DNA of 35,565 nucleotides from a virus: positions 1 to 35,565 of IMG/VR virus record IMGVR_UViG_3300037488_000797. The stretch is one strand, 5' to 3'. The notes below the pieces were generated by a model, which searched no databases, was not told the DNA's origin, and worked only from the letters and a program-made list of their open reading frames with translations. This document shows, in pieces, positions 14,018-22,288 of this stretch (the first letter of the stretch is position 1; each line of letters starts with the position of its first letter). The translations under genes and the position numbers were made by a program.

Positions 14018-14403
14018 CACACAAGATAAGCAGCGATGGCGCGGCAGTGGTAAGCCTTGATGCTGAGTGGCTACCGATTGACGCAAGCACCCCGAGAGGC
14101 ACCGCACCACAAGTGGTAGACACAACTTTTACAGGCACGCAGCTATGGAGCTTGCAAACCTTAAGGATGATGGCCGTGGCTGAAATAACCGCAATCGAAA
14201 ACCGCCCCGGTTTATCGCTGGTAACTGCTGACATGATCGAGTCCGCGCTTGCATTGTTCCGCAAGAACCCAGAGCGAATCTCTATCAGCTTTACGCAGCG
14301 CAATCTGCGTATTGGCTACAACCAAGCCGCAAGGCTGATTGAACACTTGGAAAAGTGCCAGTACCTTGAAACGAATAAAACCTTTGGATGGAAACTGCTA
14401 TGA
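14014..14403 (+). CDS. Stand-alone FtsK gamma-like winged-helix protein
   Basis: 129 residues. Residues 75-115 (IESALALFRKNPERIS, then QRNLRIGYNQAARLIEHLE) closely follow the FtsK gamma domain, where SxxLQRRLRIGYNRAARL binds polar KOPS sequences on the chromosome. No FtsK motor domain is present. Residues 1-70 are unrelated and unrecognised. Such a protein could recognise KOPS-like sites on host or phage DNA. Overlaps both neighbours by ATGA. Confidence 0.75.
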   Translation: MTHKISSDGAAVVSLDAEWLPIDASTPRGTAPQVVDTTFTGTQLWSLQTLRMMAVAEITAIENRPGLSLVTADMIESALALFRKNPERISISFTQRNLRIGYNQAARLIEHLEKCQYLETNKTFGWKLL

Positions 14404-14594
14404 CTTTAGAACACGATTACCTCGACGGGAAAATAAAGGTGGGCGAAGTGACCTATGACACATCAGCGCCACTGGTGTTGTTTGCTGACCATCCTTTGTA
14501 TGCCGCTGCCCGTGCACGTGCTGAGGATGTGGCCGCTGAACAAAAAGCAAAGTACGAAGCACGCCGCGCATCTTGGAACTTGGCCGCAGTTTGA
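14400..14594 (+). CDS. Hypothetical protein (64 aa)
   Basis: 64 residues; an N-terminal beta part (DYLDGKIKVGEVTYDTSAPL) and a C-terminal helix (AAARARAEDVAAEQKAKYEA). Not recognised. It is followed by a hairpin at 14602-14616. Confidence 0.62.
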   Translation: MTLEHDYLDGKIKVGEVTYDTSAPLVLFADHPLYAAARARAEDVAAEQKAKYEARRASWNLAAV

Positions 14595-14601
14595 TCAACC
14601 T

Positions 14602-14622
14602 GGGGCCAATGGCCCCGCCTTT
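14602..14622 (+). terminator. Weak terminator-like hairpin
   Basis: GGGGCC (14602-14607) and GGCCCC (14611-14616) form a 6-bp stem with an AAT loop, followed by GCCTTTT. The T-tract is short and the next gene's ribosome-binding site follows at once, so it may attenuate transcription or only shield the site. Confidence 0.4.
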
Positions 14623-14635
14623 TGGAGAATGAAGC

Positions 14636-14800
14636 ATGAAACCCTCTTACACACAGACACCCCGTAACTTTGCAGACTGCACCTGGGTGCAGGGCTATGG
14701 CCGCCCAGAGCCTCTTTGGGAGCGCGTGGCTGGCTATGCCTTGGCTTTGGTAATTGGCGTCGGTATGGCCGCATTGCTGGTCGCGTGGTGGTCGTCATGA
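14636..14800 (+). CDS. Small membrane protein (54 aa)
   Basis: 54 residues; ATG at 14636 lies eight bases after GGAG. Residues 31-52 (YALALVIGVGMAALLVAWW) form one transmembrane segment. Role unknown. Confidence 0.62.
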   Translation: MKPSYTQTPRNFADCTWVQGYGRPEPLWERVAGYALALVIGVGMAALLVAWWSS

Positions 14801-15012
14801 GCTGCTGCGACGAGTACGGGAACTGCAACCAAGGCCGTGACTGTCCTGTGCGAGTTGCAAGAATCAAACAACGGTATCCAAAATACCCTGATGGGAAATA
14901 CCAGCCCTGTTTGAATCGGCACCTCAAGCGGCTGGCGTACTGGATGCTGATGGCCTTGATCGGCCTGACTGTGTGGCCAGCGTTGGCTTATTTGATTTTG
15001 CGCTTGTCGTAG
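14797..15012 (+). CDS. Small cysteine-rich membrane protein (71 aa)
   Basis: 71 residues. The N-terminal half has five cysteines (CCDEYGNCNQGRDCP, later QPC) and the C-terminal half a hydrophobic segment (WMLMALIGLTVWPALAYLIL). The last 25 bp overlap the 3' end of the holin gene on the opposite strand. No terminator is seen after the stop. Not recognised. Confidence 0.6.
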   Translation: MSCCDEYGNCNQGRDCPVRVARIKQRYPKYPDGKYQPCLNRHLKRLAYWMLMALIGLTVWPALAYLILRLS

Positions 15013-15158
15013 ACCGACCAGCCGACACCAGCCAGAGCGGAGGCACCGCTAACGATTGCGTCAATAGTGCCTCCATCGACACCGTACTTAACAGCGAAGC
15101 CGCCAGCCAAAGCGGTCAAGATGTGACGGACGAGAGCTTGAATGATTGTTGCGTTCAT
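14988..15158 (-). CDS. Pam3-gp28-like putative holin
   Basis: 56 residues. VRHILTALAGGFAVKYGVDG, then DAIVSGASALAGVGWSVYDKR, resembles Pam3-gp28-type phage holins: two short hydrophobic stretches joined by a glycine turn and ending W-S-x-Y-D-K-R. It would form the membrane hole that releases the endopeptidase. ATG at 15158 overlaps the endolysin stop as ATGA. It ends the leftward block. Confidence 0.78.
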   Translation of the reverse strand: MNATIIQALVRHILTALAGGFAVKYGVDGGTIDAIVSGASALAGVGWSVYDKRKIK

Positions 15159-15535
15159 GGGTATGTTTTCCTTGGTAGTTGAAAATGTGGGCCGTCTTTG
15201 AAATTGCGCCAATCGCCGCCCCACTCGATCGGCACATTCACCTGTTTTGAAGCTTCTTTCATAGCCGCTGCAACCTTGTGATACAGCGGCCACGACCAGT
15301 CCACCTGATTGTCCACCCAAGCCCCAAGATCGACCGCATGTCCGGTGATGTGACGTGAGTTGAGGGTCTGGCTTGCACCGGACTCCATGAGCGTTTTCTG
15401 GCGCTCAGGAGTGCGCAGGCCTTCGAGCACCGTGAAGTCCACAGTGCTGATCTCAATGGCACGCTCGACGACCTTCACCAGGTCTTCATGCACGCCTTTG
15501 AGCCGCTGTTTTGACCTGGGTCCGAGTTTGTACAT
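15155..15535 (-). CDS. M15-family peptidoglycan endopeptidase (endolysin)
   Basis: 126 residues. SRHITGHAVD at 60-69 gives zinc ligands H62 and D69, and EWGGDW (104-109) with DGPHFQL (114-120) gives the third ligand H117. This is the layout of small phage L-alanyl-D-glutamate peptidases such as the T5 endolysin. The start at 15535 is chosen for the TGATG overlap with the upstream gene. No signal peptide, so a holin is required. Confidence 0.9.
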   Translation of the reverse strand: MYKLGPRSKQRLKGVHEDLVKVVERAIEISTVDFTVLEGLRTPERQKTLMESGASQTLNSRHITGHAVDLGAWVDNQVDWSWPLYHKVAAAMKEASKQVNVPIEWGGDWRNFKDGPHFQLPRKTYP

Positions 15536-15747
15536 CAGTTTTTCCAGTGGCTGACCACAAAGCCAACAAAGGCCGAAAACGCCGAGGCGATGCTCATTCC
15601 AATCCAAAGCCCACCCTTGGAGCGATTGGCCAGGGCAAGCAGCTCTTCGAGTTGACGCTCCATTTTGTCGAACTTGCGATCCATGTCATGGACTTTCTGC
15701 CAGAGGACGCCGTACTTCACCAAGTCGATCTCTTTCCCATCCGCCAT
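15535..15747 (-). CDS. Coiled-coil membrane protein, second holin-like or XhlA-like protein
   Basis: 70 residues. A charged helix (DMDRKFDKMERQLEELLALA) is followed by one transmembrane segment (LWIGMSIASAFSAFVGFVV). The layout fits XhlA-type haemolysin/holin partners in phage lysis cassettes. The start at 15747 has GGAGG eight bases upstream; an ATG six codons earlier overlaps the previous stop but lacks a site. Confidence 0.68.
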   Translation of the reverse strand: MADGKEIDLVKYGVLWQKVHDMDRKFDKMERQLEELLALANRSKGGLWIGMSIASAFSAFVGFVVSHWKN

Positions 15748-15764
15748 GACGTCAGCCTCCAACA

Positions 15765-16118
15765 TTAGAGGCCTTCGCCAGGCGTGACGTAGATCGTGGT
15801 CGCTCCAGAAGCAAGACCGCTGAAGAAGGTATCCTTGTTGAAGCGCAAGACCTCAACAGCGCCAGGCACCAGCACGATGGCGTCAGAAGGCGTTCCAGCC
15901 ACTGGAGCAACGGCAGCGGCCTGGGCCAGTGCAGCTGTGGGGCCAGTGCCCAAGAACACGGTGTTCGTTCCATTGTTGATAAATCGATACTGGCCTGCGT
16001 TTTGTGGGTCAAATTTGGCATAAACAGGCGCTTGGATGCCAGCAGGTGCTGATGCGGCTGCCGCCACCACGATGGTTTTGCCAAGTGGTGCAAATGCGAT
16101 TTGTGAATTACCGGCCAT
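15765..16118 (-). CDS. Hypothetical beta-rich virion-type protein (117 aa)
   Basis: 117 residues starting MAGNSQIAFAPLG at 16118 after AAGGAGTCTGAC. It is rich in small residues and beta strands (YRFINNGTNTVFLG, TTIYVTPGEG), similar in style to the jelly-roll-like proteins at 23883 and 24228. Probably a minor structural or decoration protein; no family recognised. Confidence 0.65.
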   Translation of the reverse strand: MAGNSQIAFAPLGKTIVVAAAASAPAGIQAPVYAKFDPQNAGQYRFINNGTNTVFLGTGPTAALAQAAAVAPVAGTPSDAIVLVPGAVEVLRFNKDTFFSGLASGATTIYVTPGEGL

Positions 16119-16119
16119 G

Positions 16120-16365
16120 TCAGACTCCTTGTGCAGCGGTAGCTGCTTTAAATGCTGCAATCACGTCAGCAGTGTGTGTGGCAGCGCAGATAGCCTGCAC
16201 GCGCTCATCCTCACCAGCGTAGTCGTCTCCGGGTGAAACAACGTGGCGGTGGAATGTGCCACTGATTTGTTTGCCATCTTCCATGATGGCGGTTTTGGTG
16301 CGTACTTGGACGACACCTGATTCGACCACTTCGATGCGGTCAACTACGGTTACTTTTTCCAGCAT
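16120..16365 (-). CDS. Hypothetical phage protein (81 aa)
   Basis: 81 residues. IEVVESGVVQVRTKTAIMED, then RHVVSPGDDYAGEDERV, is a pattern seen in small proteins next to tail genes of many phages. Exact function unknown. A Shine-Dalgarno AGGAG precedes the ATG. Confidence 0.72.
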   Translation of the reverse strand: MLEKVTVVDRIEVVESGVVQVRTKTAIMEDGKQISGTFHRHVVSPGDDYAGEDERVQAICAATHTADVIAAFKAATAAQGV

Positions 16366-16386
16366 GATGCTCTCCTAGTCATTTAA

Positions 16387-17823
16387 TTAAGGTTGTGTCC
16401 AGTTGGTCATATCAAACGACACACCTGCCAATTCAACGTCAACGGTGCTTCCTGACAGCACTTCAACATTTCCAGAGGGAAAAATTAACAGCAGCGCGAC
16501 TGCGCCATTTGATGTAGTAGGAATTCGCATTTTGTACGTTGGCCTGTAACCAACTGGCAAGATCATAATGACCGTTTGCCCTGGAGTGCTTGGGTTGGTG
16601 CAAGTGCCCCGCAAATGAACCCTTCCAGTAGAGTCAATCATGAAAGATGGAACTGGAAAAGGCGCAAGAAATGTTGCAGTCCATGAAGACTGAAAAGTAG
16701 CCGTTTGCCACGAAGCGTAATAGCCAAGGTTGACAGTGCCACCCCAGATTTGATCTCTGTACAGCAAGACCTGTGCATACGGGAAAGCCTCTGGCGGCTT
16801 CATCGTAATGTTGGGCTGTATCAGCGTCAGATTGTTGGATTGGAAAAACAAAAAGTGGTTGGGTCCAGCAAGAAGATCGTATCGACCGCCAACAATGTTC
16901 AAGCTGGGCAACTTAAGGCCACCAATGGCGCAGGTCAACTTGATGCCATATAACGGGTCGCCACCTTGGAGTCGTTCTCCACTGCAACCAACAAATGTAA
17001 GTGGCCCAATCATAGAAAGCCCATCAGCAAGACCTGTGGCAATTTCTATGTATGAACCTGATGCGGTTGTTGTGTAACCGCCATAAAATGACCAGCTTCC
17101 GACAGCCTCTGCACCTTCAATGTAAATGCAAGCTGCGTCCACATTACCAGTTCCGTTCGTAAACCAGAATTTATTAAACGTGTTGGTTAGATTGGATGAC
17201 GTAAACAGAGGCGTGGTAATTGCGGGAAAAATATTTCCAATGCCCGTGTATAAGCAATATTTTGCTGTGCCAGAATACACCCAGACATTAAGGTCTTCCC
17301 AGTAATTGTCTTCGCTGGCAATAGAAAATATACCCGCCGTACCGTAAGCGCCATAAACAGAAATTCGTTTGATTTGGTGATAACCGCAAGATGCAGCCGT
17401 TGTGCGCCCAAGCATCAATCCTGTTTGTGGATACGAGCCTGAAGATGGTCCGCTTTGCAAGCACAAGTCTTGTATTTGGCAAGACAAAGAGCCAACAAGA
17501 CTAAAGATAAAATCATTGCCATGATCGGCGTAAATGGTTGTGCAGCCTTGGTCGTATGCACTAAAGCCACCAAACATACCATCACCAATGACCGTTACAT
17601 GGGACGGAATGGTAATGCCTGCTGTCGTCTTGTAAAGACCTTTTGGCATCCGCATTGTCCCACCGCTGCCACCAAACGAAGCAAGGGCGCTTACGATTGC
17701 AGAAGTAACGTCTTGCGCTTTGTCCCTGGCTTTAACAGACGAAATCTGTGCTGGGGTCATATAGTCAAAAACGTTGACTATATCCCCAGAGATCATCGAA
17801 TAGGTTACTTTCGTTAAAGACAT
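16387..17823 (-). CDS. Tailspike / beta-helix receptor-binding protein, putative depolymerase
   Basis: 478 residues. Residues 15-110 fit the start of a pectate-lyase-type beta helix (VNVFDYMTPAQISS, TMRMPKGLYKTTAGITIP, VIGDG), with helix rungs to about 340 and a C-terminal beta domain from about 365. It probably recognises and perhaps cuts a surface polysaccharide. No head-binding domain is present; that domain is encoded separately at 18335-18820. The gene lies in an A+T-rich island (23 G+C in the 60 bases from 17461). Confidence 0.8.
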   Translation of the reverse strand: MSLTKVTYSMISGDIVNVFDYMTPAQISSVKARDKAQDVTSAIVSALASFGGSGGTMRMPKGLYKTTAGITIPSHVTVIGDGMFGGFSAYDQGCTTIYADHGNDFIFSLVGSLSCQIQDLCLQSGPSSGSYPQTGLMLGRTTAASCGYHQIKRISVYGAYGTAGIFSIASEDNYWEDLNVWVYSGTAKYCLYTGIGNIFPAITTPLFTSSNLTNTFNKFWFTNGTGNVDAACIYIEGAEAVGSWSFYGGYTTTASGSYIEIATGLADGLSMIGPLTFVGCSGERLQGGDPLYGIKLTCAIGGLKLPSLNIVGGRYDLLAGPNHFLFFQSNNLTLIQPNITMKPPEAFPYAQVLLYRDQIWGGTVNLGYYASWQTATFQSSWTATFLAPFPVPSFMIDSTGRVHLRGTCTNPSTPGQTVIMILPVGYRPTYKMRIPTTSNGAVALLLIFPSGNVEVLSGSTVDVELAGVSFDMTNWTQP

Positions 17824-17832
17824 TTTTGTTCC

Positions 17833-18324
17833 TTAAACAATGTAGGAGAAGTCACCCTGCAAACGATATGCAGTTCCGCCGGGATATGTTCCGGTAAATG
17901 TCTGAACGAAAGCAAATGTGGTCGCTGCAATTGCGTTGGCATAAATACCAAATCCAATAGTATCGCTTTCAACACCAACACCAAAACCCCGTTGGGCCAA
18001 GGTAAACGGCAATCCATCAATTTTAATTGCGCCAGTGCCAGTGCCGTTTGCCGTGATTTGAATGTTGTACGTGATGTAAACCTCACGGCCAATTTTTGTG
18101 TATGTGCCTGTTGCATTAACGCCTGCAAGTGAGCCGACAGTGGACGTAATGGCTGGAGTCCAAGTGCCTTCTTCGTAGTCATTAAGCAGCTCACTGGTTG
18201 CACCAGGGGTAGCAGGATTGATAGAAAAATCAATGCCTTGACCTGCAGTGCCAATGACGAGGTTGCCTGCGACGATGGTCTGATCGCCGGTGCGTGTTGA
18301 TGGGAATCCAACTGTTTTGAGCAT
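17833..18324 (-). CDS. Small tail-tip protein with DYEEGTW motif
   Basis: 163 residues. NDYEEGTWTPAITS, then GTYTKIGREVYITYNI, is a repeat element found near the C termini of many phage tail fibres, here as a separate gene. It probably sits at the tip of the tail and contacts the receptor or the spike. AAGGAG precedes the ATG and it lies 9 bp from the tailspike gene. Shares the A+T-rich composition of the spike gene. Confidence 0.75.
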   Translation of the reverse strand: MLKTVGFPSTRTGDQTIVAGNLVIGTAGQGIDFSINPATPGATSELLNDYEEGTWTPAITSTVGSLAGVNATGTYTKIGREVYITYNIQITANGTGTGAIKIDGLPFTLAQRGFGVGVESDTIGFGIYANAIAATTFAFVQTFTGTYPGGTAYRLQGDFSYIV

Positions 18325-18334
18325 TGCTTTCTCC

Positions 18335-18820
18335 TTAGATCAGGAACTCGATCACCGAGGTAAATGGGGGGGCTTCTGAGAATGTGACGTTACCGCTGGC
18401 CACTGTGTAGGTGTTCTGGTTCTGGTAGACGCCATTGATGAAGATGGCACTAGGAAAAGATGAGACTGCAAAGATCTGTTGAACACCGTCTCCTGTTGCG
18501 TTGGATGCAACAAATCCATCACCAGAAAGATTGTCGTTCAATGAGGTGTAGACCACGCTGCCTTTGGAGTCGAGCACCTGGATGCTGTAGTCGCTGGCCA
18601 CGTAGAAACGCGCAGGCGTGCCGTTGCGCGATGGGTAGCCGTTAAGCGTGCGGATGGGCAAAGGCGCTGCGATGGTGTTGGCTGCATCCCAATAGACTGC
18701 TATTGGGTTGACCTGTGGCGAGAGGTTGACAGCTCCGATCCAGATGTAACCATTCTCCAACGGCAGGCCGTCAGTGCCAGCAAATGCCGGGTACGGTGGT
18801 TGAACTTCAATCGTAGACAT
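18335..18820 (-). CDS. P22 tailspike head-binding-domain-like adaptor
   Basis: 161 residues. PAFAGTDGLPLENGYIWIG, then PRTL-like GYPSRNGTPARFYV and YSIQVLDSKGSVVYTSLND, match the head-binding domain of P22 gp9, which attaches spikes to the tail hub. In P22 it is the first 110 residues of the spike; here it ends shortly after that domain and would anchor the two downstream proteins. Position after the ejection genes agrees with P22 order. Confidence 0.82.
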   Translation of the reverse strand: MSTIEVQPPYPAFAGTDGLPLENGYIWIGAVNLSPQVNPIAVYWDAANTIAAPLPIRTLNGYPSRNGTPARFYVASDYSIQVLDSKGSVVYTSLNDNLSGDGFVASNATGDGVQQIFAVSSFPSAIFINGVYQNQNTYTVASGNVTFSEAPPFTSVIEFLI

Positions 18821-18851
18821 TTACTGGTTCTCCTGGATGGTGGATTGTCGC

Positions 18852-20783
18852 TCAAGGCTGCACGGGTGGCAATGCGTTGAGGGCGTCATTGATCTTGGCC
18901 TTGGTGCGCCCTTCTTGGCGCATCTTAATGATCTGGCGCAGGCCAGATGCCACTGGCAATGGCAGGCCTGTGAGTGCGCCTGTAGCCCCGGCTTCTGCGA
19001 TGGCTGCCATGAGCGTTCCTGCTGTGCCTGAGCTGTTGACCAGTGTGCCTGGTGGCACTGTGGTGACGTAGCGCACGACGTCATCAAGATCGCGCACTGT
19101 CTGTGCGTTTTTCTTGCCAAGGATGACGTCGAGTCGGCCATTGGCGTCGAGGGCTTGCACGGACTGGTGCAGCTTGGCTGGAGAGATCAAAGGGCGGTCT
19201 TGTGAGTCCATGCCCATGCCCTTGGTGGCCTCGTCTCTGAGGTGGCGCACGGTTGCACCTTGCAACTCTTTGAAGGCTTGCTGTCCGTCTTTTCCGCTGG
19301 TGAGCAAGACACGTTTCAAGAATGTGATTTCCTCAGGTGACGAGTTCAGGATGGACTTGCGGAAAACCTGGTCGGCTGCAACTTGGGGATCTTCCATGCC
19401 TTTGCGGTTCTTGATGAGACGGGCAACGATGGCACGGTTCTCGAACTTGCGTGCCTGGTCCAGACGGATCTGACGGGCCTTTTTGTAGAGGTCTCCGCCC
19501 ATGCCTTCGGTCTCAACGTCAAATGCACGCTTGAGGCTGCCGCCGTGGAACTGGTCTGCGCCCTCAAAACCAGCACGCTGGAAGGTCTGGCGCAGGCTTT
19601 CTGCCTGGCGCAAGGTGATGGGCTGGGCCACGAGCCTGCCGTCTGCGTCTGGCACTGCTGCGCCGATTGCAATGGCCTTCTGCTGTGCTGCCTTGAGGAT
19701 GGGGGCCAGGTCGCCTTCTGGGATGTTCTCGTTGATGTAGTCCACCACCGAGCTGAGGGTGACGTTGTTCTCCAGCTCGCCAGCGTTCTCGGCTGCTTTG
19801 TAGGCTGCGCGAGTTTTGTTCTTGGCAGCTGTGAGGCCATCGGTCAGGGACTTGACGACAGCGCCGCCTGTGGACGATAAGTCCATGAGCTGGGCGTCGG
19901 TCATCTCTGCGAGTGCGTCAAAGTTCTGCAAGGCTTGCAGGTTGTTTTCTTCGGCACGCTGGCGCAGTGGGCCGCCGAGATCGCTCTTGATCTGTTCCTT
20001 TTCAAATGCCAGCTGCTGGGCGTCCCTGGTGGCCGCGCCTTTGGTGAGCTGCACCGGCACTGGAAGGCTTTCGGCAGTCGTAACTCTTTGCAATTCGGCT
20101 GGGGTAGCTGCTGCGCCCATTGAAACTCGTGCGCCTGCTGCTGGGGCTGTGGTGGCCACGGCTGGCGTCTCCATGCCCAAGGTCTCGCGCACGGCTGTGG
20201 TGGCCGCTTGCACTGGCCTGGCGATGGCTTGGCCTGTTGCTGTGGCTGCGCGTTGGCCTGCTGCGCCTGCGATCTGTCGAGCTGCGCCGACTGTTGGGGC
20301 TGCGGTGCGTGCGGCTTGCATCACGGCGCCAGGAGCTGCAATCGCTGGAAGAACTGGCGGTAGGACGTTGGCCAGGACTTGACCCACGGATTGCACCTGC
20401 TCCTGGCCAGCTTGGGTGCGTGGCTGGTAGGTGAGCGCTTGAGCGCCTGCGGCTGCTGCCTTCTCGACCGCACGCACGGCTTCTGGCGTGCCGAACTGAC
20501 CGGACAGGATCTGCTGAGATAAACCCTGGAGAGTGCCAGCCAGTGTGCCGAGCGTGCCACCGACTGCGCCAGTTCCAAGGGTCAAAGCTGTTTCGCCAGC
20601 GCCGACGATCTGATCCATCACGCCTGGCTGCTGTGGTGCTGGTGCGTTCTGTCTTTGGAACGTAGCCGTGTTTTCTTCACCCTTGGCAAGCTGGTAGGCC
20701 TGCGCCACAGTGTCGAACTCAGGAGTTCCGCGCTTGGCGGAATTCTTGACGATCCAGGCTGCGTATTCGTCAGCTGTTGCCAT
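18852..20783 (-). CDS. DNA ejection protein, gp16-like
   Basis: 643 residues, close to the 609 of P22 gp16. The N terminus (MATADEYAAWIVKNSAKRGT) is typical of podoviral internal virion proteins. Residues 60-225 are rich in alanine and glycine, consistent with membrane-active segments, and the rest is helical. Expelled into the cell to form a channel for DNA. Position third in the gp7-gp20-gp16 order supports the call more than sequence does. Confidence 0.75.
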   Translation of the reverse strand: MATADEYAAWIVKNSAKRGTPEFDTVAQAYQLAKGEENTATFQRQNAPAPQQPGVMDQIVGAGETALTLGTGAVGGTLGTLAGTLQGLSQQILSGQFGTPEAVRAVEKAAAAGAQALTYQPRTQAGQEQVQSVGQVLANVLPPVLPAIAAPGAVMQAARTAAPTVGAARQIAGAAGQRAATATGQAIARPVQAATTAVRETLGMETPAVATTAPAAGARVSMGAAATPAELQRVTTAESLPVPVQLTKGAATRDAQQLAFEKEQIKSDLGGPLRQRAEENNLQALQNFDALAEMTDAQLMDLSSTGGAVVKSLTDGLTAAKNKTRAAYKAAENAGELENNVTLSSVVDYINENIPEGDLAPILKAAQQKAIAIGAAVPDADGRLVAQPITLRQAESLRQTFQRAGFEGADQFHGGSLKRAFDVETEGMGGDLYKKARQIRLDQARKFENRAIVARLIKNRKGMEDPQVAADQVFRKSILNSSPEEITFLKRVLLTSGKDGQQAFKELQGATVRHLRDEATKGMGMDSQDRPLISPAKLHQSVQALDANGRLDVILGKKNAQTVRDLDDVVRYVTTVPPGTLVNSSGTAGTLMAAIAEAGATGALTGLPLPVASGLRQIIKMRQEGRTKAKINDALNALPPVQP

Positions 20784-22288
20784 TAGCGGCCCCCTGCAAG
20801 GATTGCGTCAGCTTGTGACCGAACATTGTTCTGCGCTGCACCGGGGTTTGGATTGCTTGGCGTCGGGATTTTATCTACCTGTGAGCTGCTTCCACCGGAT
20901 GCGTATTTCTTGTTTACGTCGATGGCTACGCGCTGGCTGAAATCATTGAATGTCTCGCCTGGCTTGACTGCGTAGTCACCAGCGGTAAACGATGATCCGG
21001 CGCGGGTGAGGGTGCCACGGTTTTGAGCAAGCCAGTCGGTCTTTGCATTGCTGACGGATGCTTCAATGTCTTGGAGCTTAGCCATGCCCTTGAGGAATTG
21101 CGCGATGCTTTTTGAGTCCGATGTATCTTTTGGAAAGCCTTTGAGGGCCATTTCAATGTCTTTGTCGGTGGCTGGGCCGGGTGGAAGTGATTTGATGGCC
21201 GCTTGATTGCGCAGGCGTGTGTACTCTTGACGCAAAGACGTTTCGTAGCCTTCCGCGCCAATGGTTGATTTCGCAAACTCTCCAAGGGTTGCGAGCTTCC
21301 CGTAACCGCCTAATCCTTCGATTCTCTTGGCTAGGTCATTAAATTGATCGGCTGATTGCTTGGCCACTGCACCAGAAACGGCTGCTTCATTAATGAGTTT
21401 GCGGGTATCGGCTGGAATGTCATTCAGGTTTTTCTGAATGCTTGATAGCTTTTCTGCTACGGTGGCCGCTGTGGTTTGCTGGTCTAGCTTGAGTCGTGAT
21501 GATCGATCACCGATTTGGCTTCTCAGATTCTTTACGTCCCAGCCTATTTTGTCTAACCCAGCAAGCTCAACCTTTTCGGCATACTTCGCTGTTACTTTCG
21601 CCTTGTCAGCATCTGCCTTTGCTTTGGCTGCGTCTGCCGCTGCCTTTTCTGGCGCGTTGGTGGCGGTGGCCTGCGCTGTGATGGCGTCTGCTACGGCTTT
21701 GTCAGCGGATGCAATCTTTTGGCGCAACTCTGCTGGGGCTTGCGCTTCTGTTCTGCGTTCACCGCCAAGTTTGACGGCACTTTCGATGACCTTATCGCCA
21801 CCAGGCATCTGCGAGATGGTGAAGCCAAAATAATCTTCGGTTGCCTTTGGGTTTTCCTTGGCCACATCGCGCCAGGTCTCCAAGAACATCGCGCCCTCGT
21901 TGTCGCCGCTGTTGCGCTTGGCTTCGATCTGACGCTCAAGCAGGCTGATGGCGATCTCTGGCTTGCCAGCTTTAAAGGCTGAGAAAACTTGGCCAGATTG
22001 CTGCAAGGCGTTTTGCTGACGCTCGCCTGACAGCATGTTGAAACTCTCGCGCACGGACTTGGCCTGCGCCTCTGGCAAGACCATCGCTAGGTTTGCGTAG
22101 TCGGCTGCTGTTGCACCTGGCTGGCGCAGTTTGTTGAAGCCTTCCTGGACCAGCTTCTGGTTGGCCATCTGCTGTTGTTGCTGCTCTTGCTTGAGCCTAG
22201 TGTCTTGGATGGCCGCGCCTGTTTGGAAGGCGCTCAGAAATGACTGCGTTGGGTCTTGGATCTCGACCCCGTAGTTGATGGGTTGCAT
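20783..22288 (-). CDS. DNA ejection protein, gp20-like
   Basis: 501 residues (P22 gp20 has 471). Mostly helical with long coiled-coil stretches at about 185-290 (KAKADADKAKVTAKYAEKV). The N terminus YGVEIQDPTQSFLSAFQTGA is common to podoviral internal virion proteins. Assignment rests on order and length; TAATG links it to the next gene. Confidence 0.7.
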   Translation of the reverse strand: MQPINYGVEIQDPTQSFLSAFQTGAAIQDTRLKQEQQQQQMANQKLVQEGFNKLRQPGATAADYANLAMVLPEAQAKSVRESFNMLSGERQQNALQQSGQVFSAFKAGKPEIAISLLERQIEAKRNSGDNEGAMFLETWRDVAKENPKATEDYFGFTISQMPGGDKVIESAVKLGGERRTEAQAPAELRQKIASADKAVADAITAQATATNAPEKAAADAAKAKADADKAKVTAKYAEKVELAGLDKIGWDVKNLRSQIGDRSSRLKLDQQTTAATVAEKLSSIQKNLNDIPADTRKLINEAAVSGAVAKQSADQFNDLAKRIEGLGGYGKLATLGEFAKSTIGAEGYETSLRQEYTRLRNQAAIKSLPPGPATDKDIEMALKGFPKDTSDSKSIAQFLKGMAKLQDIEASVSNAKTDWLAQNRGTLTRAGSSFTAGDYAVKPGETFNDFSQRVAIDVNKKYASGGSSSQVDKIPTPSNPNPGAAQNNVRSQADAILAGGR

